This document shows, in pieces, positions 54,492 to 63,041 of a stretch of 64,000 nucleotides of DNA. The first letter of the stretch is position 1. Each line of letters opens with the position of its first letter. The stretch spans positions 1,550,001 through 1,614,000 of the forward strand of contig NZ_CP082164.1 of assembly GCF_023101685.1 (NCBI RefSeq). The letters run 5' to 3'. This DNA comes from Bradyrhizobium sp. 186. GTDB taxonomy: Bacteria; Pseudomonadota; Alphaproteobacteria; Rhizobiales; Xanthobacteraceae. The notes below the pieces were generated by a model, which was given only the letters and a program-made list of their open reading frames with translations, searched no databases and was not told the DNA's origin. The position numbers and the translations under genes were made by a program.

Positions 54492-54827
54492 CTATTCGCA
54501 CCAAACAACTTTCCCTGCACGAACCCAGAAATGCGATTTGCATCCTTCGCCCACCCAGACCGATGGATGCAAAGATACGTGCCCATGTTGATTGACCGAA
54601 ATATCCCACCTCGGCTTCACACCCTTGAGCAGGAGCATCTCCAGCCGCTGACCGCAACCGCACGGGCACCGTAAGCCTACAGACCAGTCCTCGTCGTCTT
54701 CCCGAGCGACCACGAGATTCCAGAGCGGCAGCCTCTTGGGCAGCATGTCCCCCTCGACGACCACCATGGACCGTCGCGGCGTCAGAGCCGCGGCAAGCCG
54801 GCGCCACCATAATGGCTTCTGCTTCAT
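54492..54827 (-). CDS. DUF6527 zinc-binding protein of a ubiquitin-like operon
   Basis: 111 aa. The sequence WSVGLRCPCGCGQRLEMLLLKG carries C54, C56 and C58; C96 and H99 (GCKSHFWVRAGKVVWC) probably complete the metal site, with C110 nearby. The pattern matches the DUF6527 proteins found beside bacterial E1, E2 and ubiquitin-like genes. Role unknown. Its ATG overlaps the stop of the JAB-E1 gene in ATGA (54824-54827). It converges on the giant helicase gene with a small 6-bp hairpin between. Confidence 0.85.
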   Translation of the reverse strand: MKQKPLWWRRLAAALTPRRSMVVVEGDMLPKRLPLWNLVVAREDDEDWSVGLRCPCGCGQRLEMLLLKGVKPRWDISVNQHGHVSLHPSVWVGEGCKSHFWVRAGKVVWCE

Positions 54828-56215
54828 GCCACCCTCCGCCGTTGAGCAAGCGCTGGCAGCCCAAGCAGCGGGTCTGTTTCGCCCGCCGCCACTGGAAACC
54901 GGTTGTCGGCAACAAACTGACTTTCCGCGAACGTATCTTCGTCCCCTTCCGCCAGCATGAATATCGAACGCGCCCGCGCCTCATTTGCAAAATCCCGGAA
55001 TGGGAAGAGCCGTGCGATGAATTCGATCACGCAGGCCGACGCCGCCCGCATGTTTAGGGTAATTACCCCTGGCGCCTCTTCGGCCATGCCGCGCAAATAG
55101 CCATCCTTAATCTTCTGGGCATGAGCATCAGGCGCGACCCGTGCGAGATACTCACTCTCCAGCAGCGCGGCATCGTAGACACCTCGATCCATCAGGCTTG
55201 ATCCGCCTGGAAAGACATAATCCACGCGCCCATAGACCTCTTCGATCCGGCGTTCGCCGGTCGACGTCTCCCGGGTCGGTATCGCCACGCCGACATCGAA
55301 CAGCGGCAACGCAAAATAGGCGCTCATCCGATCCGCAATATGGCGTCCCTCGGCAGTATCGACACAGGAGAAAAGCGTATCGGCTTCGCATGCCGCCAAA
55401 ATCGCGTCCGCCGTGGCAACCGAATCCAAAATAGGAATAACCTCGCAATCGGGCCGGTACCGACGGATCGCGTTCGCGAACGTCTCGACTTTGAGCGAGC
55501 CGATATCCAGAAGAGTCGAATTCAGGATTCGGTTGAGATTGCGCTCCTCCAGTTTGTCAAAATCGATGAGTATAATTTCACCGACGCCGAGACGCGCCAA
55601 CTGTTCGGCCACGATCGAGCCTGTTCCCGACACGCCGATCACACAAACGCTCAGCTTCCCGAGCCAGGCGCGCATCCCGCTGGTAAAGGCCATTGCTGGC
55701 ACTATGGGGCCAGCAGCCGTCGCACCTTCGTTCCACCATGAGGAAATGTCGGTGCCGACGACCATCGTCAGATCGACGTTTCTAGCGGTTCGGCCATTCT
55801 CGTAGATACGGGCGCGCATCGCTCCGTCCGGTATCATAATCGCAGAACCGGCTACTTGATTAGTGCCCTGTTGAAGGGCGCTCATCAGCGCGAGATCACT
55901 TTTGTCGTCGATGTCGGAAAAAGCGTAGAACCCGCTAGGGTGAGAATGCACCGCGATCGCGATATCGCCTCGCGGTGCCGCCCGGTCTATGGCCGCTTCC
56001 ACATATTCGCCCGGCCACGTGATTGAATCCGACCTTCGTGTGCAGTGCTGATACGGCACCGCGATGATCTCGCGACCAAGCAGTTTGCTCCGGCGCTTGC
56101 CAACCAGCGTACAAAGGAGCAGAGCGGCGGCCTCAAGGCCGTCGCCCGGGAAAAGATGCTCACGCAATTGATCAGAGATCTTTTGCGGAAGAACAAGCGT
56201 TACCTGCCGTTTCAT
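54824..56215 (-). CDS. JAB peptidase - E1-like (ThiF) adenylyltransferase fusion
   Basis: 463 aa. Residues 1-140 form a JAB/JAMM metalloprotease: E28 and the motif H90-S-H92-P followed by S100-x-x-D103, all zinc-site residues present. Residues about 175-420 are an E1/ThiF domain with the nucleotide loop GVSGTGS (194-200), LIDFDKLEERNLNR (216-229) and FSCVDTAEGR (281-290). It would remove or mature a ubiquitin-like tag and also activate it. No cysteine lies between C284 and C395, the span where classical E1 enzymes hold theirs. Its start overlaps the Ubl-E2 stop (ATGA). Confidence 0.92.
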   Translation of the reverse strand: MKRQVTLVLPQKISDQLREHLFPGDGLEAAALLLCTLVGKRRSKLLGREIIAVPYQHCTRRSDSITWPGEYVEAAIDRAAPRGDIAIAVHSHPSGFYAFSDIDDKSDLALMSALQQGTNQVAGSAIMIPDGAMRARIYENGRTARNVDLTMVVGTDISSWWNEGATAAGPIVPAMAFTSGMRAWLGKLSVCVIGVSGTGSIVAEQLARLGVGEIILIDFDKLEERNLNRILNSTLLDIGSLKVETFANAIRRYRPDCEVIPILDSVATADAILAACEADTLFSCVDTAEGRHIADRMSAYFALPLFDVGVAIPTRETSTGERRIEEVYGRVDYVFPGGSSLMDRGVYDAALLESEYLARVAPDAHAQKIKDGYLRGMAEEAPGVITLNMRAASACVIEFIARLFPFRDFANEARARSIFMLAEGDEDTFAESQFVADNRFPVAAGETDPLLGLPALAQRRRVA

Positions 56216-56970
56216 CGCTCGACCTCACGGCGCAGAGATTCGTCAACGAGCGCGAGGTGCGTCGCGAGGGTATCCCGGGAGGCATCCCACGGCCGGTGAC
56301 GAGACCAGCGTTGAAAGAGCAAGCCCGTCACCGTTTCCATGTGCTGAGTCTGCTCAATCACTGCGCCCGATAGGAGCGCCAGCGGGGGGTAACAATAGAA
56401 CATGTCGAGTTGGGCGCCGGGGTAACTGACCGGCACCTCGATCGCGATATCTGTCGCGGATACACGATAGCCCGGCGGGACCGGGTATTTGCGAAGAATA
56501 AGACAGCGGCGGCCCACATCGACCAATGTTTCCCAGCGCAGTCCGAGATCATCGAGATGCCGCTCATCTTGCGGCAACATAGCGAATTGGACGCGGCGTG
56601 CCGCCGCCATTTCACCGTTGTTGATCTGCCGGGGCGTCAGCCGTAGCTTTTCGATGCCGTTGTGGCGCAGATCAATCGTGTAGTTGAGGTCAACTTCCTT
56701 CTTCGGCTCACCCGCGATCTTCAGAATGATGATCCACGGCGTGTCGGGATTGAAGCCTGCCTGCTTGATGGCGTGCCGCACAACGATTTCCGGGTGAAGC
56801 GATTCAATGACCACCCCCTGGACATTGAGCTTCCACGGTCCGTCTTGATGGTGATCATCGTGGTGGTGGTGGTCACCGTGATGATGGCCATGACCATCAT
56901 GATTGTGATCGCCACGAGCCTTCTCACTGCGTCCGCCGTCCTGCGGCGTTTTGTCAATTTCCGAGTTCAT
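56212..56970 (-). CDS. Ubiquitin-like domain - E2-like fusion with histidine-rich N-terminus
   Basis: 252 aa. Residues 22-41 hold 12 histidines. Residues about 47-116 form a ubiquitin-like beta-grasp unit of the multiubiquitin type (WKLNVQGVVIESLHPEIVVRHAIKQAGF, then IDLRHNGIEKLRLTPRQINNG). Residues about 130-245 match prokaryotic E2 family E (LPQDERHLDDLGLRWETLVDVGR, YPGAQLDMFYCYPPLAL, WSRHRPWDASRDTLATHLALVDESL). The only cysteines are C156 and C193, the latter a candidate for the transfer cysteine. GGAGG sits five bases before the ATG. It is the first gene of the three-gene operon. Confidence 0.85.
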   Translation of the reverse strand: MNSEIDKTPQDGGRSEKARGDHNHDGHGHHHGDHHHHDDHHQDGPWKLNVQGVVIESLHPEIVVRHAIKQAGFNPDTPWIIILKIAGEPKKEVDLNYTIDLRHNGIEKLRLTPRQINNGEMAAARRVQFAMLPQDERHLDDLGLRWETLVDVGRRCLILRKYPVPPGYRVSATDIAIEVPVSYPGAQLDMFYCYPPLALLSGAVIEQTQHMETVTGLLFQRWSRHRPWDASRDTLATHLALVDESLRREVER

Positions 56971-56996
56971 CTGTGCCTCCGTATGGCGTTAGTTCT

Positions 56997-57023
56997 CCGG
57001 TCGTTTCAACTTGGGGTGACCGG
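56997..57023. promoter_or_regulatory. Inverted repeat in the divergent promoter, candidate WYL operator
   Basis: CCGGTC (56997-57002) and GACCGG (57018-57023) are exact inverted half-sites 15 bp apart. A second feature, GCTACG repeated twice with 2 bp between, lies nearby (57037-57050). Both are between the divergent Ubl-E2 and WYL genes. Confidence 0.4.
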
Positions 57024-57071
57024 CAGGATAGACTTTGCTACGGTGCTACGTCAGATTCGGACGTGCCCGGC

Positions 57072-58094
57072 ATGCGCTTGGACAAAACGAAGAAAATTCT
57101 CGAACTCGCCCGCGCCCTGGCAAGCAGCGCCGAGGGCCTGACGCTGGCTGAGATGTGTCAGATGACGGGTTGCAGTCGTCGCACGGTCGAGCGGATGCGT
57201 GACACCATCCGCGATGTGTTCCCGCAGATGGAGGAAATCTCCGATCACCCGACGAAGCGCTTCCACATTCCCAAAGGGCTTGACGGCTTCTTTCAGGACC
57301 CGACGACGGAAGAACTGAGTGATCTCGGCATGGCCGTGGCAGAACTGCGCGAGGCGGGTGCTACAGCCCGCGCTGGATCCATGGCCCAACTGGGTACAAA
57401 AATACGTGCTGCGATGCGACATGGGCGGCGGCGCGCGACCGAAACCGACGTGGAAGCTCTTTTGCTAGCCGAACTCATCGCCGTTCAGGCAGGACCGAAG
57501 CCAGCGGAAGACCCGGTTGTCTTAATGGTCCTTCGAAAAGCACTGCTCGGAATGAAGATGCTGCGGTTTACCTATCACGGCGGCTCAAGACCGGGCGCAT
57601 CACGCGACGTTATTCCGTTTGGCATCATTTTTGGCCGCATGAACTATCTGATCGGCGCGGATGCCGGGGCCACGAAGCCGAAGAACTGGCGTCTCGACCG
57701 GATCGAAAACATTGAGTGCCTCGATGCAGCAGCATCTCCGCCGACCGATTTTGACCTCGTGAAATTTGCCAACACTGCCTTTGCCTATTTCGAAGGGCAG
57801 CAGGAAGATATCGTGCTGCACGTCCTGCCGAGCGGCATGGATGACTTCAAGAACTATCGTTTCCACTCCAGCCAAACGGTCCAGAATCATCCTGAAGGCG
57901 GTGTCATCGTACGGTTTCGCGCCAGCGGCATGCTCGAACTGGCCTGGCATCTCTTTTCGTGGGGCAACAAGATCGAAATTGTCGAACCGATCTCCTTACG
58001 CCAGCAATTGACCACCGAATTACGGGTGGCACTGGCGCACCACGAGGAGCCGCTACGCTTTGGCTATAACCTCGATTCTAAAAGAGCCTCCTGA
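57072..58094 (+). CDS. WYL-domain transcriptional regulator
   Basis: 340 aa from ATG 57072. Winged helix-turn-helix near the N-terminus: TKKILELARALASSAEGLTLAEMCQMTGCSRRTVERMRDTIRDVFPQMEEI. The middle is WYL-type: LRFTYHGGSRPGASRDVIPFGIIFGRMNYLIGADAGATKPKNWRLDRIENIECL, and a C-terminal WCX-like dimer domain follows (LHVLPSGMDDFKNYRF, VRFRASGMLELAWHLFSWGNKIEIVEP). WYL regulators commonly repress defence operons until infection. It is divergent from the Ubl operon and 32 bp upstream of the TM0106-like gene. Confidence 0.87.
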   Translation: MRLDKTKKILELARALASSAEGLTLAEMCQMTGCSRRTVERMRDTIRDVFPQMEEISDHPTKRFHIPKGLDGFFQDPTTEELSDLGMAVAELREAGATARAGSMAQLGTKIRAAMRHGRRRATETDVEALLLAELIAVQAGPKPAEDPVVLMVLRKALLGMKMLRFTYHGGSRPGASRDVIPFGIIFGRMNYLIGADAGATKPKNWRLDRIENIECLDAAASPPTDFDLVKFANTAFAYFEGQQEDIVLHVLPSGMDDFKNYRFHSSQTVQNHPEGGVIVRFRASGMLELAWHLFSWGNKIEIVEPISLRQQLTTELRVALAHHEEPLRFGYNLDSKRAS

Positions 58095-58126
58095 TTTTTA
58101 GTTGTTACGTCCAATTCTGTCGCATC

Positions 58127-61100
58127 ATGCCTTTACATGCCAAACCCATGAAACCACTTTCAGCATCCCGCCTTAACGATTTTCTCGGTTGTCCGCACCA
58201 GGCGGCCCTTTGGCTCGACGATGTCAAGCCGGAGGGTGAAGTCGATGCGACGCTCGTGCTTATTCGCGACAAAGGTTTCGAGCACGAAGCAACGGTACTT
58301 GCCCAGCTCGAAAAGCTGCATGGTTCCGCTGAACACATCAAAGCTGAGGGAAGTCTGGCCGATCGCGTGCAACTCACACGAGAGGCAATCGAACGTGGGG
58401 CGAGGCTCATCTATCAGGGAGCGCTGTCTGAGGAGCCTTGGCTCGGTTACCCAGACTTCATTTTGCAGACGGGCACGCCAGAGGCACCGCGGTTTGAACC
58501 TGAAGATGCCAAGCTCTCGCGCAAGGCCAAGGGCGAACATCTGCTGCAACTCGGGATCTATGCCGAATTGCTCGAAATCTTGTTTGGCATTCCCGTACAG
58601 AGTGGCGCGATCCACGTCGCAATAAATGAACCAGAACGCTTTGACCTCCGGCGTACCCGATACATTCTTAGTCGCCTTAAGCGCGGTTTCGAGCGTTTCG
58701 TCGCCGATAAGGCGCGGGTCACGAAACCCCAGCCTTGCGCCGCATGTTCGCAATGCGATTTTAAGGCCCGTTGCGAAGACGAATGGCGGAAGGCCGATAG
58801 CCCTTTTTTTGTCGCGGGTCTCAGCGGCGCACAGGTGGTGAAACTGGCGGCTACCGGCATCCAGACGCTTTCCCAGCTTGCTGCACTCCCGCCGGCTACC
58901 AAGATCGACGGCATGGGCGCTGATACGGTCGCAAAACTGTCCGCCCAGGCTCGCCTTCAGCTCAACGCCGCGAAAACTGGCCAGCACGCGTTCGAGTTGT
59001 TACCGGCCTCGCGGGGCCGTGGATTTGCGATGCTCCCCGCGCCAGATGATGGCGATCTCTTCTTCGACATGGAGGGTGATCCGCTTTCGGGCCCAGGTCT
59101 CGAATATCTCTTCGGTATCTTTGCGCGCTTCAGCGGAGCGAAAGAACCGACTTTCAAACCTATCTGGGCTCATAATCCAGCCGAAGAAAAAGTCGCGTTT
59201 GAAACCACGATACGGTTCTTTGTCGAGCAGATCGCGCGGCATCCCGCGGCGCACATTTATCACTATGCTGCCTATGAGCCCGCGCACCTCAAAAATCTTG
59301 CCATGCGCTATGCGACGATGGAGGCGGAGCTCGATCAGTTCCTGCGCGAGCGCCGCTTCGTTGATCTCTATCGCGTAGTGGTTCAATCACTTCGTGCTTC
59401 AACGGAGGCCTATTCACTCAAAGACCTTGAAGCAATCTATTGGCACGCGCGAACAGGCGAGGTGAAAACCGCGTCCAGCAGTATCGTGGAATACGAGCGC
59501 TGGTGTCTTAGCGGAGACAACGCAATTCTCGATTCCATCGCGGATTACAACAAGGATGACTGCGTATCGACCGCGCATTTGCGGGACTGGCTGGAAGGCT
59601 TGCGGCCTGCCGGTATCAATCTCGAAATTGTTGATGACACCCGCGAGGAGAAGCGCGAACGATCGGTCGAACGCGCCCAGCTAGAAGCACGCAAACAAGC
59701 GCTCGCCGCAAGTGTCCGCGCATCGCCGCACGGAGATGCGCGCTTGCGTGAACTGGTGGCAGAGTTGTTGTGGTTTCACCAGCGATCGCAAAAGCCGGGA
59801 TGGTGGGCGGTTTTTGAGCGGCAGGCCTGGTCCGAAGATGAATTGATCGATGACGCCGAAAGCCTTGGCGGTCTGCGGCTCGATGCTAATGCTCCTGCGG
59901 TTCAGGTGAAGCAGTCGAAGGATACGACTTATGTCTTTCCACCGCAGGATACGAAACTGAAAGTCGGTGATACGCCCAGTATTGCCGAGACCTTAGGTTA
60001 CGCCGGGAGCATCGTGAAGCTTTCGGCCGAGGATGGCACTGTTGTGCTACGCCGTGGCGTGAAATCCGGTGCCATGCCGGAACGGTTCAGCCTGGTTCCC
60101 GCACCGATAAACCTGCAAGGTCTTCCCAACGCAGTTATCGCATTTGCCGATCGCGTTGTTCGCGGCCCCAGGCGCGAAGACCAGGCGCTGGTCGACCTAC
60201 TCATGCGCCGTCCGCCCCGCCTGAGGGGTCGCGTGGCTGCCCCGGTACGGAACCCCGATGAGCCGCTGACTGACGCCGTGATCCGCGCCGTGCTGGATCT
60301 CGATCATAGCTATCTCTTCATTCAGGGCCCGCCGGGTACGGGTAAGACATATAACGCCGCGCACGCCATTATTGCTTTGTTACGCGACGGAAAGCGCGTG
60401 GGTGTTTCATCGAACTCCCATAAAGCGATCAACAAGTTGCTGGGCGAGGTGGAGAAACTTGCAGCAAAGGCGAGCTTCCGTTTTAGCGGTGTCAAGAAGG
60501 GCAATAAGGATAAGCCTGAGACAGAGTTCAAAGGTCTCAACATCACGACGATCACAGACTCAAAACAGGCCGCATCCGAACACCGCCTCGTTGGCGGGAC
60601 CGCGTTTCACTTTTGCACGGAAGATCAACGCGGAACTTATGATTACCTATTTGTCGATGAAGCGGGACAGGTGTCACTCGGTAATCTTGTTGCCATGGCA
60701 GGTGCCGCCGCCAATATCGTTCTTATCGGGGATCAGATGCAGTTGCCGCAGCCCGTGCAGGGCGTGCATCCCGGCGAAACCGGACTGTCCTCCCTCGAAT
60801 ATCTTCTTGAAGGCAAGGCGACGGTAGCTGAGGATCGCGGTATCCTTTTGAACGAAACGCACAGGCTGCATCCTGCGTTATGCACTTTTATTTCCGAAGC
60901 GATCTATGACGGACGTCTGGAAGCGCATTTCTCAACGGCAGAACGTTATCTCGTACTCAAGCAAGATGCGCATCCCGCGCTCCGGTCGGCGGGATTGTCC
61001 TTCGTTCCTGTCGCGCACGATGGCTGCACGCAATCGAGCCGTGCCGAGGCAGAAGCCATCGTGGAACTCGTCACGAACGCCTGTACTCATAGCGTGGTTC

Positions 61101-61477
61101 GCGATGGCAAAGAGATGCCAATAACGCTGAAGGATATTCTGATCGTTGCGCCGTATAACCTGCAAGTGAATCTTCTCAAGCAGCTTCTGCCTGAAGGCGC
61201 GCAGATCGGCACCGTCGACAAGTTTCAGGGGCAAGAGGCGGCTATCGTTATCGTTTCCATGACAACTTCAAGGGGCACCGAGGCTCCGCGCGGAACGGAA
61301 TTCCTGTTTAACCCAAATCGTTTCAACGTCGCCGTGAGCCGCGCCGAGTGTCTGGCGATTGTCGTTCATGGCGCCGAGCTTTTGGAGGGGGCCTGGACCA
61401 AGATCGAGGACCTTCGCCGCCTCAACTTGTTCGCGCATGCCGAAGCGATCGCGCTTCAAGCGAATCCAAAGTGTTAA
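58127..61477 (+). CDS. TM0106-type RecB-like nuclease - RNase H-like - SF1 helicase
   Basis: 1116 aa. The N-terminal RecB-like nuclease region shows LGYPDFI and FEPEDAKLSRKAKGEHLLQLGIYAELLE, then four cysteines C204, C207, C210 and C216 (an Fe-S- or zinc-type cluster). The RNase H/DEDD-like part has DLFFDMEGDPL and IADYNKDDCVSTAHLRDWL. The helicase has Walker A GPPGTGKT at 734-741, motif II FVDEAGQ (D844/E845), GDQMQLPQP and a C-terminal TVDKFQGQEAAIVIVSM and NRFNVAVSRAE. It is 32 bp after the WYL gene, so probably cotranscribed. ATG at 58148 is an alternative start. Confidence 0.88.
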   Translation: MPLHAKPMKPLSASRLNDFLGCPHQAALWLDDVKPEGEVDATLVLIRDKGFEHEATVLAQLEKLHGSAEHIKAEGSLADRVQLTREAIERGARLIYQGALSEEPWLGYPDFILQTGTPEAPRFEPEDAKLSRKAKGEHLLQLGIYAELLEILFGIPVQSGAIHVAINEPERFDLRRTRYILSRLKRGFERFVADKARVTKPQPCAACSQCDFKARCEDEWRKADSPFFVAGLSGAQVVKLAATGIQTLSQLAALPPATKIDGMGADTVAKLSAQARLQLNAAKTGQHAFELLPASRGRGFAMLPAPDDGDLFFDMEGDPLSGPGLEYLFGIFARFSGAKEPTFKPIWAHNPAEEKVAFETTIRFFVEQIARHPAAHIYHYAAYEPAHLKNLAMRYATMEAELDQFLRERRFVDLYRVVVQSLRASTEAYSLKDLEAIYWHARTGEVKTASSSIVEYERWCLSGDNAILDSIADYNKDDCVSTAHLRDWLEGLRPAGINLEIVDDTREEKRERSVERAQLEARKQALAASVRASPHGDARLRELVAELLWFHQRSQKPGWWAVFERQAWSEDELIDDAESLGGLRLDANAPAVQVKQSKDTTYVFPPQDTKLKVGDTPSIAETLGYAGSIVKLSAEDGTVVLRRGVKSGAMPERFSLVPAPINLQGLPNAVIAFADRVVRGPRREDQALVDLLMRRPPRLRGRVAAPVRNPDEPLTDAVIRAVLDLDHSYLFIQGPPGTGKTYNAAHAIIALLRDGKRVGVSSNSHKAINKLLGEVEKLAAKASFRFSGVKKGNKDKPETEFKGLNITTITDSKQAASEHRLVGGTAFHFCTEDQRGTYDYLFVDEAGQVSLGNLVAMAGAAANIVLIGDQMQLPQPVQGVHPGETGLSSLEYLLEGKATVAEDRGILLNETHRLHPALCTFISEAIYDGRLEAHFSTAERYLVLKQDAHPALRSAGLSFVPVAHDGCTQSSRAEAEAIVELVTNACTHSVVRDGKEMPITLKDILIVAPYNLQVNLLKQLLPEGAQIGTVDKFQGQEAAIVIVSMTTSRGTEAPRGTEFLFNPNRFNVAVSRAECLAIVVHGAELLEGAWTKIEDLRRLNLFAHAEAIALQANPKC

Positions 61478-61606
61478 GTTGCAGCTTACCAAGCACGTGA
61501 AACTTGTTAAGCCACTCCAAGAGTTCTTTCGACAGGCGGGGCCGCACAGCGTTTATCAGTTATCCGCATGTTCCATAACATCCGATGGGCGAATTTGTCC
61601 TAAGCG

Positions 61607-63040
61607 CTACTCGGCCGCCTCGCCCGTCGCCTCGATCATCGGCACATCCAGGCTCCCGATCTCCTGCATGGCGCTGCCGGCGATGCCCTGGAGGTCTCCG
61701 TAAAGCCCCGCAGTGGAATCGAGCACACTGTTGAGCTGCTCCTCGCGTTTGGCCCACAACCGCGTCATGGTGTTGCGCTCACGATTGAGGTCGGCCTTCA
61801 TGTCGGTGAACTTCTCCACCACGGCCTGGATGCGATGTCGGAAGCGGGGGCCGGTGAGGTAAGCATACATCACCTCAGTCTTCGTCTGCTGACCTTCTTG
61901 CGCCTTTCGGCTGGCGGCGACGTCGATCAGGGACTGGCGGAGCGCGACGGCGAGCGGAATAGCGAAGCGCGGCTCCGCTACCCAGATGTTGTCAACCAGA
62001 TCGAAACTCTCGACGCCCCTGGGCAGTGCGCTCGAGACGATCAGCGCGACCTCCGCCTTCGCGGCCCGCTGGTCATCGCGCAGTTTGCCCAGCCAGGCGT
62101 GATTCCAGGCCTTCGTTCGCTTCGATTCCCAGAGAATCGTGCCACAGCGCTGTCCATTGGCGGCCAGCACCCCGTGCACCACGTCGCCGCCGAACTCACC
62201 CTTCGCCACCGGCTCGATCAGGTCACGGGGGAAGCGGCTGCGGAGCAGGGATTCGAGTTCGATTTCGAGCGCTTCGCCCTGCAACTGCTGCGAGCCCTGC
62301 TCCGCCTTGCGGCGCAGTTCCTCGATCTGGCGCTGCATGCCGGCGAGCTGGGCCTCCTTTTCGCCGACCTTGGACTTGAATGCATCCTCGGCCTCGATCC
62401 TGGCCTTGTCCCGGACGGCGGCGAGATTCTCCTGCACCTTTTTCTCTACGGTCAGTTCGACCTCGCGCTTGGCGTCCTCGAGCTCCCGCTGCTTGCGCAA
62501 CATATCGGTCTGGGCCTGCTGGGCTTCTGCGAGCTTCGTAGTGTTCGCGGCGAGCATCTGCTGCAGGTCCGCAAGCTGCCGGTCGCGCTGACCAAGATCA
62601 TCGGCCAGCGCCAGACGGGCTTTCTTTGCCTCGGCTTCGGCGATGGCCGCGCGTTCGGCGCGCATCTTGATCGCCACCTGTTCGTCCAGAGTTTCCCGAG
62701 CCTTGGCGAGGTCTTCCTGCGTTTGACGGAGGTGGGCTTCGCGACGGCCAAAGTCGGCTTCCTTGGCCGCGAGCTGCGCCTCGAACTGCTTGCGGGACGC
62801 GGCGACGATCGGCGCCGCCAACGATTCGGTCAGCTTGATCTCGGTGCCGCATTTCGTGCAGATGATCTGTGGGTCGCTCACGGTATCGGTCCTGTGGTGA
62901 TGGTGTGTGATTGTATCCGCATTGCCCGCGCCGACCGTGCTGGATCGCGACGTTATCCCCGGCAATCGGGCCGGCCGCGGCAGTGGCGACGCCCTGTACG
63001 GTGCCGTCGGTTTCGGCGTCTCGGCGGGATCGTGCGTCAT
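61607..63040 (-). CDS. DUF2130 protein with zinc-ribbon and coiled coil
   Basis: 477 aa from ATG 63040 (GAGGAA upstream, one base after the preceding stop). A tail of about 50 residues, including HHHH, leads to a zinc-ribbon-like start IICTKCGTEIKLTESLAAPIV. A long coiled coil (about 75-265) follows, then the DUF2130 globular region: LESLLRSRFPRDLIEPVAKGEFGGDVVHGVLAANGQRCGTILWESKRTKAWNHAWLGKLRDDQ, a nuclease-like E/K core. GTG 62881 with AGGA upstream is an alternative start closer to the family norm. Function unknown; often in defence-rich loci. Confidence 0.85.
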   Translation of the reverse strand: MTHDPAETPKPTAPYRASPLPRPARLPGITSRSSTVGAGNADTITHHHHRTDTVSDPQIICTKCGTEIKLTESLAAPIVAASRKQFEAQLAAKEADFGRREAHLRQTQEDLAKARETLDEQVAIKMRAERAAIAEAEAKKARLALADDLGQRDRQLADLQQMLAANTTKLAEAQQAQTDMLRKQRELEDAKREVELTVEKKVQENLAAVRDKARIEAEDAFKSKVGEKEAQLAGMQRQIEELRRKAEQGSQQLQGEALEIELESLLRSRFPRDLIEPVAKGEFGGDVVHGVLAANGQRCGTILWESKRTKAWNHAWLGKLRDDQRAAKAEVALIVSSALPRGVESFDLVDNIWVAEPRFAIPLAVALRQSLIDVAASRKAQEGQQTKTEVMYAYLTGPRFRHRIQAVVEKFTDMKADLNRERNTMTRLWAKREEQLNSVLDSTAGLYGDLQGIAGSAMQEIGSLDVPMIEATGEAAE

Positions 63041-63041
63041 G

